Positions 52,404 through 61,277 of a stretch of DNA of 64,000 nucleotides are shown here, one piece after another; within the stretch, counting starts at the first letter, position 1; each line of letters begins with the position of its first letter. The position numbers and the translations under genes were made by a program. The notes below the pieces were generated by a model that was not told the DNA's origin, ran no database searches, and saw only the letters and a list, made by a program, of their open reading frames with translations. The stretch lies in IMG/VR virus record IMGVR_UViG_3300022933_000279, positions 1-64,000 of that record; one strand, given 5' to 3'. The DNA comes from a virus.

Positions 52404-53420
52404 ATGATAAATTCTGAATTTCAACCACTAAAAGAAATGATCGTGGGCGCTTCATATTTAAATCATACAAGTATGATTGAAGGGTTAGATCAAGTTATAG
52501 AAGAAACAAATGAAGACTGTAGGACTTTAGCAGATATATTAACAGAGCTAGGGGTAAAAGTTCTAAGACCTAAACAGAAGGCATTTAATAAAAAAGTTCA
52601 TCATCCTATAATGCCTAGAGATGTATTTGGGTTTTACGGCAATAAAATGATACAAACGTATGGGGCTATTCATTCAAGACAAGAAGAATTAATATGTTAT
52701 GATGAAATAGTAAATACATATAAAGATAAGATTCTTATTAGAATGGGTAAGCCTGATATAGATGAAACAGAAGAAACTGAATATACTGAAGCCCATTCTA
52801 ATAAGATTAAAGTACAACAAAGATATGACAAATATAAAGATTTGTGTTTGTGGGAAACAGCTAACATGGTAAAATGCGGCGAGCATATTTTGCATACTCA
52901 ATCCGCTGATAAAGATCCAATAAGTGGAAAAGGAACAGAAGTAGGTTTACAGTTTATGAAAGAGATGTTACCAGAATTTAAATTTATAGAGCTCCCAGTC
53001 GGTGGTCATATTGATGGTAAATTAGCTCTTTTAAGACCAGGACTTTTATTAACATGGCGGAAAGAATTTATTCCTGATGCACTCAAAAATTGGGATGCTA
53101 TTATAGTAAATGATAAGTCCAAGTTACCGGACGAATTTAAAAGTACTCGTAAACAGCGGTTTTATAAAGACTATGTGCTAAAGTATTTGAGTGATTGGAC
53201 AGGATATTGTGAAGAAACATATTTTGATGTTAATTGTATTTCAGTAAATGAAGATACAATAATTACTGCCGGCAGCGAAAAAGAAAATATTAAACAAATA
53301 GAAAAATATGGTATTAATGTTATAAGATGGAAGCATCGTCATAGATACTTCTGGGATGGTGGTGTCCATTGTTTTACACAAGATACGGTAAGAAAGGGTT
53401 CCTGTGAAAGATACTTATAA
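52404..53420 (+). CDS. Amidinotransferase-like protein
   Basis: 338 residues of the arginine:glycine/inosamine amidinotransferase family. MPRDVFGFYG near residue 70, LCLWETANMV, GGHIDGKLALLRPGL (H202, D204) and the C-terminal DGGVHCFTQDTVR with H322 and the catalytic Cys323 are all visible. It would move an amidino group from arginine to an amine and release ornithine, leaving a guanidino product. It is very unusual in a phage. Neighbours are radical SAM genes. Confidence 0.85.
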   Translation: MINSEFQPLKEMIVGASYLNHTSMIEGLDQVIEETNEDCRTLADILTELGVKVLRPKQKAFNKKVHHPIMPRDVFGFYGNKMIQTYGAIHSRQEELICYDEIVNTYKDKILIRMGKPDIDETEETEYTEAHSNKIKVQQRYDKYKDLCLWETANMVKCGEHILHTQSADKDPISGKGTEVGLQFMKEMLPEFKFIELPVGGHIDGKLALLRPGLLLTWRKEFIPDALKNWDAIIVNDKSKLPDEFKSTRKQRFYKDYVLKYLSDWTGYCEETYFDVNCISVNEDTIITAGSEKENIKQIEKYGINVIRWKHRHRYFWDGGVHCFTQDTVRKGSCERYL

Positions 53421-54846
53421 ACAATATATAGATAATGACCCGGAGACGCCTTCTTCAACATTTTGTGCGTTACCTTGGATGCACATTTCAACTCGCCCAT
53501 CAGGTCATATGAGGGTATGCTGTACTGCAAATGCTTCTGCAGTACAAGATAAGAATTCAACAAATAAGACAATATCAGAAGCGGGTGTTCTCAGAAGAGA
53601 TGATGGGAAACCTGCTAACCTAGCAACCACACGTTTACTAGATGCATGGAATAATGAGTATATGAAATCCGTGCGTAGAATGATGCTTAAAGGTGAGCGT
53701 CCTGCATCTTGTTTAAAGTGCTTTAAGGAGGAAGATGCCGGACATAGAAGTAAAAGACAATGGGAAACATCAAAATGGGTCAACGAACTCGGACTGGAAG
53801 ATGTTCTTAGCGGAACAGAAGAGGATGGAACCATTCCTCCAAGAGTACGGTATATTGATCTTCGGCTTGGCAGTAAGTGTAATCTTGCATGCGTTATGTG
53901 CAGTCCTCACGATTCATCTAAATGGGTAAAAGAATATAAACAGATTTGGCCTACTCTAGAAAATAAAAGACTCAAGTCTAATATGGAGTGGGAAAAGGAA
54001 TCTGGGAAGTTAGCATGGTCGGGTGGTTCATATGCATGGCATAAAAAGAACCCGGAATTTTGGGAAGACTTTTATGAACAGGTACCTACACTAAGACAGT
54101 TATATTGGGCAGGTGGTGAAGCACTTATAATGAATGAACATTATGAGGTTCTTGAAAAAATTATTGAAATGGGGCATGCTAAAAATATTGAATTGAGATA
54201 TAATTCAAATGGTATAGAATGGCAACCTAATTTATTTGATCTTTGGAAAGAATTTAAAAATGTTATTATGCATTTTAGTATAGATGATTATGGTGAACGT
54301 AATCATTATATTAGATATCCTGCACCATGGAAAAGAGTTGTAAAACAATTACACAAAATAGATGATTATCCACATGGCAATCTAAGATTAACAACTGCAA
54401 CATGTGTTACAGCTCTAAATATTTTTTACCTACCTGAATTTATAACTTGGAAATTAGAAGAAGATTGGAAGTTATTAAATAAATTTCCTGCCGGTGCCGG
54501 AATGATAGATTTGCACTTAGCATATTGGCCGCCCCAATTAAATTGTAAAGTATTACCTGATTGGTTTAAAAAAGAAACAACATTAAAATATAAAGATTTT
54601 GGAAAATGGTTAAAGAGTAATTGGAAGAAGTGTAATGGGGTTGATGATTTAACTTGGGATGAATGGAAAGAGTTACCCTATGGTATAAAGAGATTAGAAG
54701 GATTAGTATCATTCATGAACGATGAAGATTGGTCGGAAAGGTTACCAGAAACAGTTGAATGGTGTTATACAGTATCAAAAAAAAGAGATTTAGATTTTAA
54801 TAAAATATTTCCAGATCTTGAATGGTTAGAGTGGTATAATAAATAG
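53404..54846 (+). CDS. Radical SAM protein with N-terminal SPASM-like domain (long)
   Basis: 480 residues from a GTG. The start FCALPWMHISTRPSGHMRVCC and LKGERPASCLKCFKEED is a clear auxiliary SPASM-type domain before the core. The core site is GSKCNLACVMCSPHDSSKW; LYWAGGEALIMNEHYE is the GGE motif; FSIDDYGERNHYIRYPAPW follows. A tryptophan-rich C-terminal extension of about 110 residues is specific to this copy. Confidence 0.87.
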   Translation: MKDTYKQYIDNDPETPSSTFCALPWMHISTRPSGHMRVCCTANASAVQDKNSTNKTISEAGVLRRDDGKPANLATTRLLDAWNNEYMKSVRRMMLKGERPASCLKCFKEEDAGHRSKRQWETSKWVNELGLEDVLSGTEEDGTIPPRVRYIDLRLGSKCNLACVMCSPHDSSKWVKEYKQIWPTLENKRLKSNMEWEKESGKLAWSGGSYAWHKKNPEFWEDFYEQVPTLRQLYWAGGEALIMNEHYEVLEKIIEMGHAKNIELRYNSNGIEWQPNLFDLWKEFKNVIMHFSIDDYGERNHYIRYPAPWKRVVKQLHKIDDYPHGNLRLTTATCVTALNIFYLPEFITWKLEEDWKLLNKFPAGAGMIDLHLAYWPPQLNCKVLPDWFKKETTLKYKDFGKWLKSNWKKCNGVDDLTWDEWKELPYGIKRLEGLVSFMNDEDWSERLPETVEWCYTVSKKRDLDFNKIFPDLEWLEWYNK

Positions 54847-54858
54847 TAAAAACATATT

Positions 54859-55671
54859 ATGAAATTGACATATTTAAATAAAACAGTTGAAATTAATATT
54901 CCATCAACCACAAAACGGTTAAAGCAACAAGTTCTAGAAGATTTTTTTGATTCATATAAAGATGCAGATAAGGAACCATATGAAAATGAAGAATTTTTAT
55001 TTAAATTGGGTTCGTTTGAAGGTTCTTCAGATATAGAAGAAATTCCTGTTAATGTTATAGGACAATGGATGTCTGGTGGGGCAGATAGTTCTTTATTGGC
55101 TTATCTATTGTGTAAAAAAATACGTGATGAAGAATTGGATATTAAATTTCAACCTATATCTGTTCGTAGAGGCAGAGCGAACAATCCTATATATGCCGGA
55201 AACGTAATAGACTTTATAGAGGAAGATTTGGGTGTTGATTTCATTTTACCTCACGAGGTTTATTATCCTCCATTGGATGATGAATATATGAGAGAAATAA
55301 AAATATTTTGGGAAAGAGATGATTATAATTTTCGTCATCGTAAATTTGAAATATTATATTCAGGAATCACTTCAAATCCACCAGCGGATGATTCAACAAT
55401 ACCTAAGAACAAAGAACGTGTTAGGGATGTCACTGAAGTTGATAAAATTGTTGAACAACGAAATGGATATAGACATTATATAAATCCATTTATAAATGTT
55501 AATAAAAAATGGGAGGCAGAAGCATATAAAGATAAAGGATTATTAGATTCTTTATTTCCATTGACATATAGTTGTGAAGGAAGTATTGAAGCCACAAAAC
55601 ATCATACTCAACATTGTAAAAGGTGTTGGTGGTGTCAGGAACGATATTGGGCATTTGGTAGATATGTATAA
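54859..55671 (+). CDS. QueC-like ATP pyrophosphatase
   Basis: 270 residues. GQWMSGGADSSLLAYLL (72-78 SGGADSS) is the PP-loop of ATP pyrophosphatases. Near the end, SCEG (C239) with HCKRCWWCQERYWAFG (C253, C256, C259) matches the four-Cys zinc site of QueC, the preQ0 synthase. The region between differs from typical QueC. It may activate a carboxylate with ATP to form a nitrile or amide. The QueC call is from these two motifs only. Confidence 0.65.
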   Translation: MKLTYLNKTVEINIPSTTKRLKQQVLEDFFDSYKDADKEPYENEEFLFKLGSFEGSSDIEEIPVNVIGQWMSGGADSSLLAYLLCKKIRDEELDIKFQPISVRRGRANNPIYAGNVIDFIEEDLGVDFILPHEVYYPPLDDEYMREIKIFWERDDYNFRHRKFEILYSGITSNPPADDSTIPKNKERVRDVTEVDKIVEQRNGYRHYINPFINVNKKWEAEAYKDKGLLDSLFPLTYSCEGSIEATKHHTQHCKRCWWCQERYWAFGRYV

Positions 55672-56812
55672 TATAGAAGACAAGTCAAATAGATATCAGA
55701 TTATTTGGGATTTAGGTCGTAGATGTTCTTATGCATGTACATATTGCCCCCCTCATCGTAATAATAAAACTTCTCCGTTTATAGATTTTGAAACATTAAG
55801 AAAAACAATGAGTGGTGTTGCAGAGTATGCTCTTCTTTATGATAATTTTAGAAAGAAACCAGCTAAAAAGAAATTAAGTTTTACAGGAGGCGAACCAACT
55901 GTTCATCCGGATTTTTTTAAACTTTTAAAATATATTAAAAACGAATTTCCTGATTTTAGTAGAGGCCTTACAACTAATGGTTGGTTTGGAAATAATATAT
56001 TAGATAAGGTATTGTCTTATACCACCGGTGGCACTATATCATATCATTGTGAATCAACAAAGAAACAAAAAAATCAAGTAATATCAAATGCAATAGTTTT
56101 AAGAGAAAAATATAAATGTAATGTAATGTTTCATAAAGATTACTTTTGGGAATGTGTAGATGTTTGTGAAAAGTTGGAAAAGAATGGTGTTGATTTTGTG
56201 CCCAGAATTATTGGTGATGATAACCCCACCGACAAGAAATCGATTAAATATGGATATACTCATGTCTATGGTCGCGAAGAAATGAAATGGTTTCGTAATT
56301 ATTGGAAACAGAAAGGACAAAATGTTACAGAAGAAGGAGACACACAAAAAGGATTGGGAAGGCCATGTTGCGGAGGAAGATGTTTCAAAGCAGACGGCGT
56401 GGATAGTTATTTTCTCGCTGATACTAACTTTCTTGGTTGGAATTGTATGGTTAATTGGTACTTTCTCTTTTTAAATTCAGAAGCAAATCGAGTTTGGACT
56501 CATCAAACATGTGGTGTTAATTTAGATGGCGAAGTTGCACCACTGGGAAAGATTACAGACTTTGAAAAGATTATTGATGAGTTAGAACATGAATTATATG
56601 TTCATAATCGTATACCGATGATTACATGTCCTAAAACATTTTGCGGATGCGGAATGTGTGTAACAAAAACTAGTCAGAATATTGAACCTATGTTTACTAA
56701 ACACGTTGTGTCTGGTTTAGACCATTTTATTGTTCCACAAAAAGAAAGTAATTATGAAGTTGATATAACAACTAAAAAAGTTTTAAATGAACTTGATTCC
56801 TCAAATGTTTAA
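55664..56812 (+). CDS. Radical SAM protein with C-terminal Cys-rich domain
   Basis: 383 residues from the ATG at 55664 (the frame is open upstream in the previous gene). RRCSYACTYCPPHRNN is the cluster site, SFTGGEPTVHPD the GGEP motif. The C-terminal part has GRPCCGGRCF, GWNCMV, TCG-GEV and ITCPKTFCGCGMCVTK. The same Cys pattern appears before the core at 61262 and after it at 62163. It is coupled to the QueC-like gene (8-base overlap). Confidence 0.85.
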   Translation: MYNIEDKSNRYQIIWDLGRRCSYACTYCPPHRNNKTSPFIDFETLRKTMSGVAEYALLYDNFRKKPAKKKLSFTGGEPTVHPDFFKLLKYIKNEFPDFSRGLTTNGWFGNNILDKVLSYTTGGTISYHCESTKKQKNQVISNAIVLREKYKCNVMFHKDYFWECVDVCEKLEKNGVDFVPRIIGDDNPTDKKSIKYGYTHVYGREEMKWFRNYWKQKGQNVTEEGDTQKGLGRPCCGGRCFKADGVDSYFLADTNFLGWNCMVNWYFLFLNSEANRVWTHQTCGVNLDGEVAPLGKITDFEKIIDELEHELYVHNRIPMITCPKTFCGCGMCVTKTSQNIEPMFTKHVVSGLDHFIVPQKESNYEVDITTKKVLNELDSSNV

Positions 56813-57791
56813 GATAGGTGTTGTTGAAATAGAATTATCTTCTTTATGTAATGCTAAATGTTCAGCATGCATGAGAACTATTTTGGATGAAAGAGATGAA
56901 TGGTATTATAAAGGCAATGTATCTTTAGATGATATAATTGATTGGTTCGAGTCTCTTGATATATCTGATACCAAAATAAAGATGTGTGGGGTTCTAGGTG
57001 ACCCAATGATTAACCCGGAATTATATGAAATAATATTTTATTTTCTATATGAAAAAAATGTCCGGGATATTGAAATGTCAACAAATGGCGGCACACGACC
57101 AATACAATTTTGGAAAGACTTAGGACTATTATCAAAACAATCCAATAAAAGATTTCATATTCATTGGGCGGTTGATGGAGTTACAAGAAATGATTATAGA
57201 GAAAACGTTATCCTGGATAAAGTATGGGAAAATATTAATGCTTACCATTCTACTGGCGGCCATAGTATCTGGCAGTATATCATTTTTGATTATAATGAAA
57301 GTGAAGTTGAAATGGCTAGAACAAAGGCAAAAGAAAATGGAATGAAATTTGCCACTAGAGTAAGTTGGAGAAATACATCAGAAAAAGCTAAAGTAACTTC
57401 CAAAGCCGCCAATAAAATAGATTCAGATTCTTATGAAGTAGTTGAAAAAAGGGCTAGATCGAAACAATATGAAGATGCCAGAATTGTTTGTAGACATAAA
57501 GTAAAGGGTGAAATATATATTGGGGCTAATAAAAGATTATGGCCGTGTTGTCATTTATATGATGAATCTATATCACATAAATCAAATGATATAAATCACT
57601 TATATGGAAAAATCGGACACGACTTTAATGATTTAACAAAATATTCAATATCTAACATTTTAGAGAGCAATTGGTTTAAAACCGAATTAGAAGCAAGTTG
57701 GAATAAATTACATTCTCTACATTTACCTAGATGTTATTTGACTTGCGGGGATAATGGAAAAAGAGCAGTAATTAAAAATGTGGAGCCATAA
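56787..57791 (+). CDS. Radical SAM/SPASM protein
   Basis: 334 residues. EIELSSLCNAKCSACMRTIL is the cluster site; IKMCGVLGDPMINPEL stands in for GGEP; WQYIIFDYNESEVEMA and RLWPCCHLYD (SPASM CC) plus CYLTCGDNG end. It is similar to the protein at 57927 in all these blocks. An inner ATG at 56805 is an alternative start. The end overlaps the next small gene by one base. Confidence 0.85.
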   Translation: MNLIPQMFKIGVVEIELSSLCNAKCSACMRTILDERDEWYYKGNVSLDDIIDWFESLDISDTKIKMCGVLGDPMINPELYEIIFYFLYEKNVRDIEMSTNGGTRPIQFWKDLGLLSKQSNKRFHIHWAVDGVTRNDYRENVILDKVWENINAYHSTGGHSIWQYIIFDYNESEVEMARTKAKENGMKFATRVSWRNTSEKAKVTSKAANKIDSDSYEVVEKRARSKQYEDARIVCRHKVKGEIYIGANKRLWPCCHLYDESISHKSNDINHLYGKIGHDFNDLTKYSISNILESNWFKTELEASWNKLHSLHLPRCYLTCGDNGKRAVIKNVEP

Positions 57792-57949
57792 TGAAAAAGA
57801 AAACTGGTAAACGAAAAAGTAAATCATGGCGCAGACGTATTCCACGATGTACTCTATGTACAACATGGCGCTGGCTGGGCAATGCGAAAGAACGTATACG
57901 ATTTAGCGACCGAAGAAGAATGAAAAATGTGGAACCGGAAAACGATTGA
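57791..57949 (+). CDS. Small arginine-rich peptide between two radical SAM genes
   Basis: 52 residues: MKKKTGKRKSKSWRRRIP, then CTLCTTWRWLG, a basic part and an MKNVEPEND end. It starts in the overlap taATG with GGAG five bases upstream, and ends inside the next gene. The Arg/Lys content (over a third) and higher GC set it apart from its neighbours. A CxxC pair and three Trp are present. It may be a small nucleic-acid-binding protein or, more speculatively, a precursor peptide for the flanking enzymes. It could also be a chance frame. Confidence 0.45.
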   Translation: MKKKTGKRKSKSWRRRIPRCTLCTTWRWLGNAKERIRFSDRRRMKNVEPEND

Positions 57950-58853
57950 GTGGATAGATGTTGAGTTAACATCATTTTGTAATATAGCTTGCCCTGGCTG
58001 TCTTAGGCAAGAAAAGAGAGAGCAAGTTGAATCTATTTTAAATAAAAATATTATTGATTTTGAAGATCTTAAAAGATGGATTACCTCTAAAGAATTTCCT
58101 AATCTTAAATTATTAAATTTTTGTGGTTCCGTAGATGAGCCCACCCTTCATCCAGATATATTAGAAATTGTAAGACATTTTAAATCTTTTACAGATGTTA
58201 ATATTGCATCTAATGGGTCTACCAAAACAAAAGAATTTTGGAAGGAGTTGGGTGAACTAGGGGCCTCAGTATTTTTTGGATTAGATGGAACAGATCAGGA
58301 ATCATTATTAAAATATCGAATCGGTTCTAATTTTAAAAAAGTGCAAGAAAATTGGAGAGCCTTTATAGGAGCAGGAGGCAACGCAACTTGGCAGTTTATT
58401 GTGTTTGACCATAACGAGCACTTATTTGATGATGCAGAAAGAATGTCGGAAGAGGAAGGGTTTAAAAGATTCAGAGCAATATTTTCTCATAGAGGAGGAA
58501 GTGGTGAAGTAAAAAAAGAAGTAGAAGAGGAAAAGGAGATTCGATGCAAATATGGAAATCAAAAAAGATTATTTATAAATCATACCGGAGCAGTGCTGCC
58601 TTGTTGTTATTTAAATTCCGAAGCTTTAGAAATAGCTGCTACTAGAAAAGGAAAAACTAAATTTGGAAAAATTTGGAATGACTCCGGCGGAATTTTAGCA
58701 AATAATTTAAAATATAATACTATATCTGAAGTTATAGATGGTGAAATGTTTGACCTTATACAGAAATCTTGGGAGTGGCCGGATCCGGTAGAGAAATGTT
58801 GGAATACTTGTAAAGTTAAAAAAAGAGATATTTTTATAGATAAGGAGATATAA
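57927..58853 (+). CDS. Radical SAM/SPASM protein
   Basis: 308 residues. DVELTSFCNIACPGCLRQEKR is the cluster site, NFCGSVDEPTLHPD replaces GGEP, WQFIVFDHNEHLFDDA matches the protein at 56787, and VLPCCYLNSE with CWNTCK forms the SPASM end. The start overlaps the small basic gene by 23 bases. Tandem paralogue of the gene at 56787 with the small gene between them. Confidence 0.85.
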   Translation: MWNRKTIEWIDVELTSFCNIACPGCLRQEKREQVESILNKNIIDFEDLKRWITSKEFPNLKLLNFCGSVDEPTLHPDILEIVRHFKSFTDVNIASNGSTKTKEFWKELGELGASVFFGLDGTDQESLLKYRIGSNFKKVQENWRAFIGAGGNATWQFIVFDHNEHLFDDAERMSEEEGFKRFRAIFSHRGGSGEVKKEVEEEKEIRCKYGNQKRLFINHTGAVLPCCYLNSEALEIAATRKGKTKFGKIWNDSGGILANNLKYNTISEVIDGEMFDLIQKSWEWPDPVEKCWNTCKVKKRDIFIDKEI

Positions 58854-58854
58854 T

Positions 58855-60258
58855 ATGAAGCAATGTTTTTATGCAATGGGTGGAATCAATTATAAAAACG
58901 GAACTGTTTCATGTTGTCCAAGGCAGGCAGATCAATTAGTTTTTCAGAATGATACTTTTTTACCTTCAGAAATTTTCAATCATGAAAATTTTAAAGAGTT
59001 GAGAAGAAAACTTCATAATGATGAATGGCCTAATGGATGCGATACATGTGAATCAATGGAGGAAGTTGGTGTCGCTTCTATGAGAAATGATTTCACTTTA
59101 GAAAAGAATGGAAGCTTTTATAAGGATCAAGGAAAACCACCTGAAGGCGCTAATATATATACTGTTCAATTTTATGAAGAATTTCATAAAGAACATTGTC
59201 CAGAAGAACATTTTTTAATAAAGTGTTATAATCCAGAAACTCATGAGACGAGGAATGAAGGGCTGAGACACATAGAACTTAGGTTTAGTAATGCTTGCAA
59301 TTTTGCTTGTAAACATTGTTCTAAAGTATTTTCTTCTGGATGGAAAGGTAAGCTTCAAAATTTTATACCAGATGAAGAATCAAAGTTATACGATTTAAAA
59401 CAATTATTGGGGACTGAGCATAGACATGATAAGGATGACGATTATGAAATGGCTTTAACTGTTGAACAATCCTTACAAATAGTTGATGATTTAAATGCTA
59501 ATTTTCCTTATCTAGAACATATTAATTTTGCAGGAGGAGAACTTTTATATCAAAAACAATTCCTTCCGGTATTAAAAAAATTAGGAGATCATCCTAATGC
59601 TTCTAATATACATCTTAGTTTTCATTCTAATTTTAATTCTGATTTTGATGTTGTTAAATTGTCTGAATTATTATTACCATTTAGTACTTCCACTATTACA
59701 ATATCGATTGATGCAGGCCGAACGTTTTATTCTTATTTTAGAAGTGGTGGGACATGGGAACAATTAGAAAAAAATATTAAAAAGTTTAGAGAATATAATG
59801 ATTATACCTGGTTGGATATTACATGTACAACTTCAATATATCAAATGCTGGACATTTATGATGTATTTGAATCTTTTATAAGTTTAGAAGCATCTGTTAA
59901 TATATCTATAGTGCAATCTCCAAAATATTTAGATCCTTCATTGATATTATTAGATTTTGAAAAAGAAACAATGAAAGATATAGAAAAAACAGAGGAGCTA
60001 ATTAAGTCATTTTTCGATAAACCTATAGAAAGGGTTTCCGAAAAAACTGGACACATGTATTGGGTAAAGCATGAACAAACTCTGGAAAAACTGCATCGCA
60101 TAGTTAAATATATTAAAAGTTTTAAACCCAAATATCATGATTATAATAGATTTTTAATTTATAGAAAAAAATCCGATATGATATGGAATGAAAATTTTAA
60201 TGACTATTTTCAAAACTATCAAATAGATGAACATAATGAATTGATTCGCGTAAAATGA
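58855..60258 (+). CDS. Radical SAM protein with N-terminal SPASM-like domain
   Basis: 467 residues. CFYAMGGINYKNGTVSCCPRQ and WPNGCDTCESMEEVG form an auxiliary domain before the core. Core: LRFSNACNFACKHCSKVFSSGW; NFAGGELLYQ is GGE; SIDAGRTFYSYFRSGG follows. Similar to the type at 60255 and 53404 but with a longer middle. A good ribosome site (AAGGAG) lies before the ATG. Confidence 0.85.
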   Translation: MKQCFYAMGGINYKNGTVSCCPRQADQLVFQNDTFLPSEIFNHENFKELRRKLHNDEWPNGCDTCESMEEVGVASMRNDFTLEKNGSFYKDQGKPPEGANIYTVQFYEEFHKEHCPEEHFLIKCYNPETHETRNEGLRHIELRFSNACNFACKHCSKVFSSGWKGKLQNFIPDEESKLYDLKQLLGTEHRHDKDDDYEMALTVEQSLQIVDDLNANFPYLEHINFAGGELLYQKQFLPVLKKLGDHPNASNIHLSFHSNFNSDFDVVKLSELLLPFSTSTITISIDAGRTFYSYFRSGGTWEQLEKNIKKFREYNDYTWLDITCTTSIYQMLDIYDVFESFISLEASVNISIVQSPKYLDPSLILLDFEKETMKDIEKTEELIKSFFDKPIERVSEKTGHMYWVKHEQTLEKLHRIVKYIKSFKPKYHDYNRFLIYRKKSDMIWNENFNDYFQNYQIDEHNELIRVK

Positions 60259-61277
60259 AACATTTTTGCATGGCGCCATTTACTCATATACAAATGAACC
60301 CGGCCGGAGAAATAAATCCATGTTGTATTTTTGATAAAAGAATTTATCCAAGATATGATAGTTTAGAAATGGCTTTTAATGGTCCAGAAAATTCGGAACT
60401 TAGAAGTAAGATGTTAAACGATGAATGGATTAAGGGTTGTGAAAAATGTTATAGGGATGATGAAATAGGTAAACCAAGTTATCGTAAAAATTTCAATAAC
60501 AAATATGATAAAAGTTATATTCAAAATCCAAAAATAAAGGAACTAGAATTTTCTGCTTCCAATTTATGTAATTTTAAATGCATAGGTTGTAATTCTAAAT
60601 TTAGTTCGGCGATTGGTGGAAAATTATATAAAAATTTATTACCGGATTTAGATTTAAGTGAATTAGAAGATTTAAAGATTCTTGGTGGTGAGCCATTTAT
60701 GGATCCACTGTATTTAGAATTGTTTAACACTCTTAAAATTGAAAATATTAATTTAATGATTGTTACAAATAATTCTATTTTTCCAAATGAAAAATGGAGA
60801 GAGTATCTTACCAGATTTAAAAGTTTGAATTATAATGTTAGTATTGACGGAATTGGTGAGGTAGCGGAGTTTGTTAGATATGGAACCAAGTGGTCTCGAT
60901 TTGAAAAGAATTTTGATAAACAATTAAAACATTTTTTCGTAATACCTCATTACGTCTTTCATACCCTTAATAGCACGGACTTAACTGATACGATTAAGTG
61001 GATAGAATCAAAAGGGATAACTAATAATACTATATCATATGATTTTTTAGATGGACCGGAATGGTTGAATGCATCTTATTTGCCTTCTAATGTAAAAGAT
61101 ATCATAATAAATAATAATGACAATTTTTTACAAAAAGAAATAATAAACTTCTTAAAGTCTAATGAATTTGATAAAAGTTATTGTATTAAGTTAATTAAGT
61201 GGATGAATGAAAGAGATGACCTTCCAGATAAATGTGAAGAGATATATTACGAGGTCTCCAAATGCTTAAAGTCTTAA
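60255..61277 (+). CDS. Radical SAM protein with N-terminal SPASM-like domain
   Basis: 340 residues. The N-terminus FCMAPFTHIQMNPAGEINPCC, LEMAFNGPENSELRSKML and GCEKCYRDDE read as a full SPASM domain ahead of the core. The core site is ASNLCNFKCIGCNSKFSSA and LKILGGEPFMD the GGE motif; VTNNSIFPN and SIDGIGEVAEFVRYG follow. A clear paralogue of the protein at 44024. Coupled by 4-base overlap to the gene before. Confidence 0.87.
   Translation: MKHFCMAPFTHIQMNPAGEINPCCIFDKRIYPRYDSLEMAFNGPENSELRSKMLNDEWIKGCEKCYRDDEIGKPSYRKNFNNKYDKSYIQNPKIKELEFSASNLCNFKCIGCNSKFSSAIGGKLYKNLLPDLDLSELEDLKILGGEPFMDPLYLELFNTLKIENINLMIVTNNSIFPNEKWREYLTRFKSLNYNVSIDGIGEVAEFVRYGTKWSRFEKNFDKQLKHFFVIPHYVFHTLNSTDLTDTIKWIESKGITNNTISYDFLDGPEWLNASYLPSNVKDIIINNNDNFLQKEIINFLKSNEFDKSYCIKLIKWMNERDDLPDKCEEIYYEVSKCLKS

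Noticed and set aside
55664-56812. QueE assignment for the radical SAM gene next to the QueC-like gene
   Set aside because: It is about 383 residues with a C-terminal Cys-rich domain and a normal CxxxCxxC, unlike the compact QueE.
57854-58144. Minus-strand frame across the small Arg-rich gene and the following radical SAM gene
   Set aside because: It overlaps the radical SAM cluster motif of the plus strand and has no ribosome site or family features.
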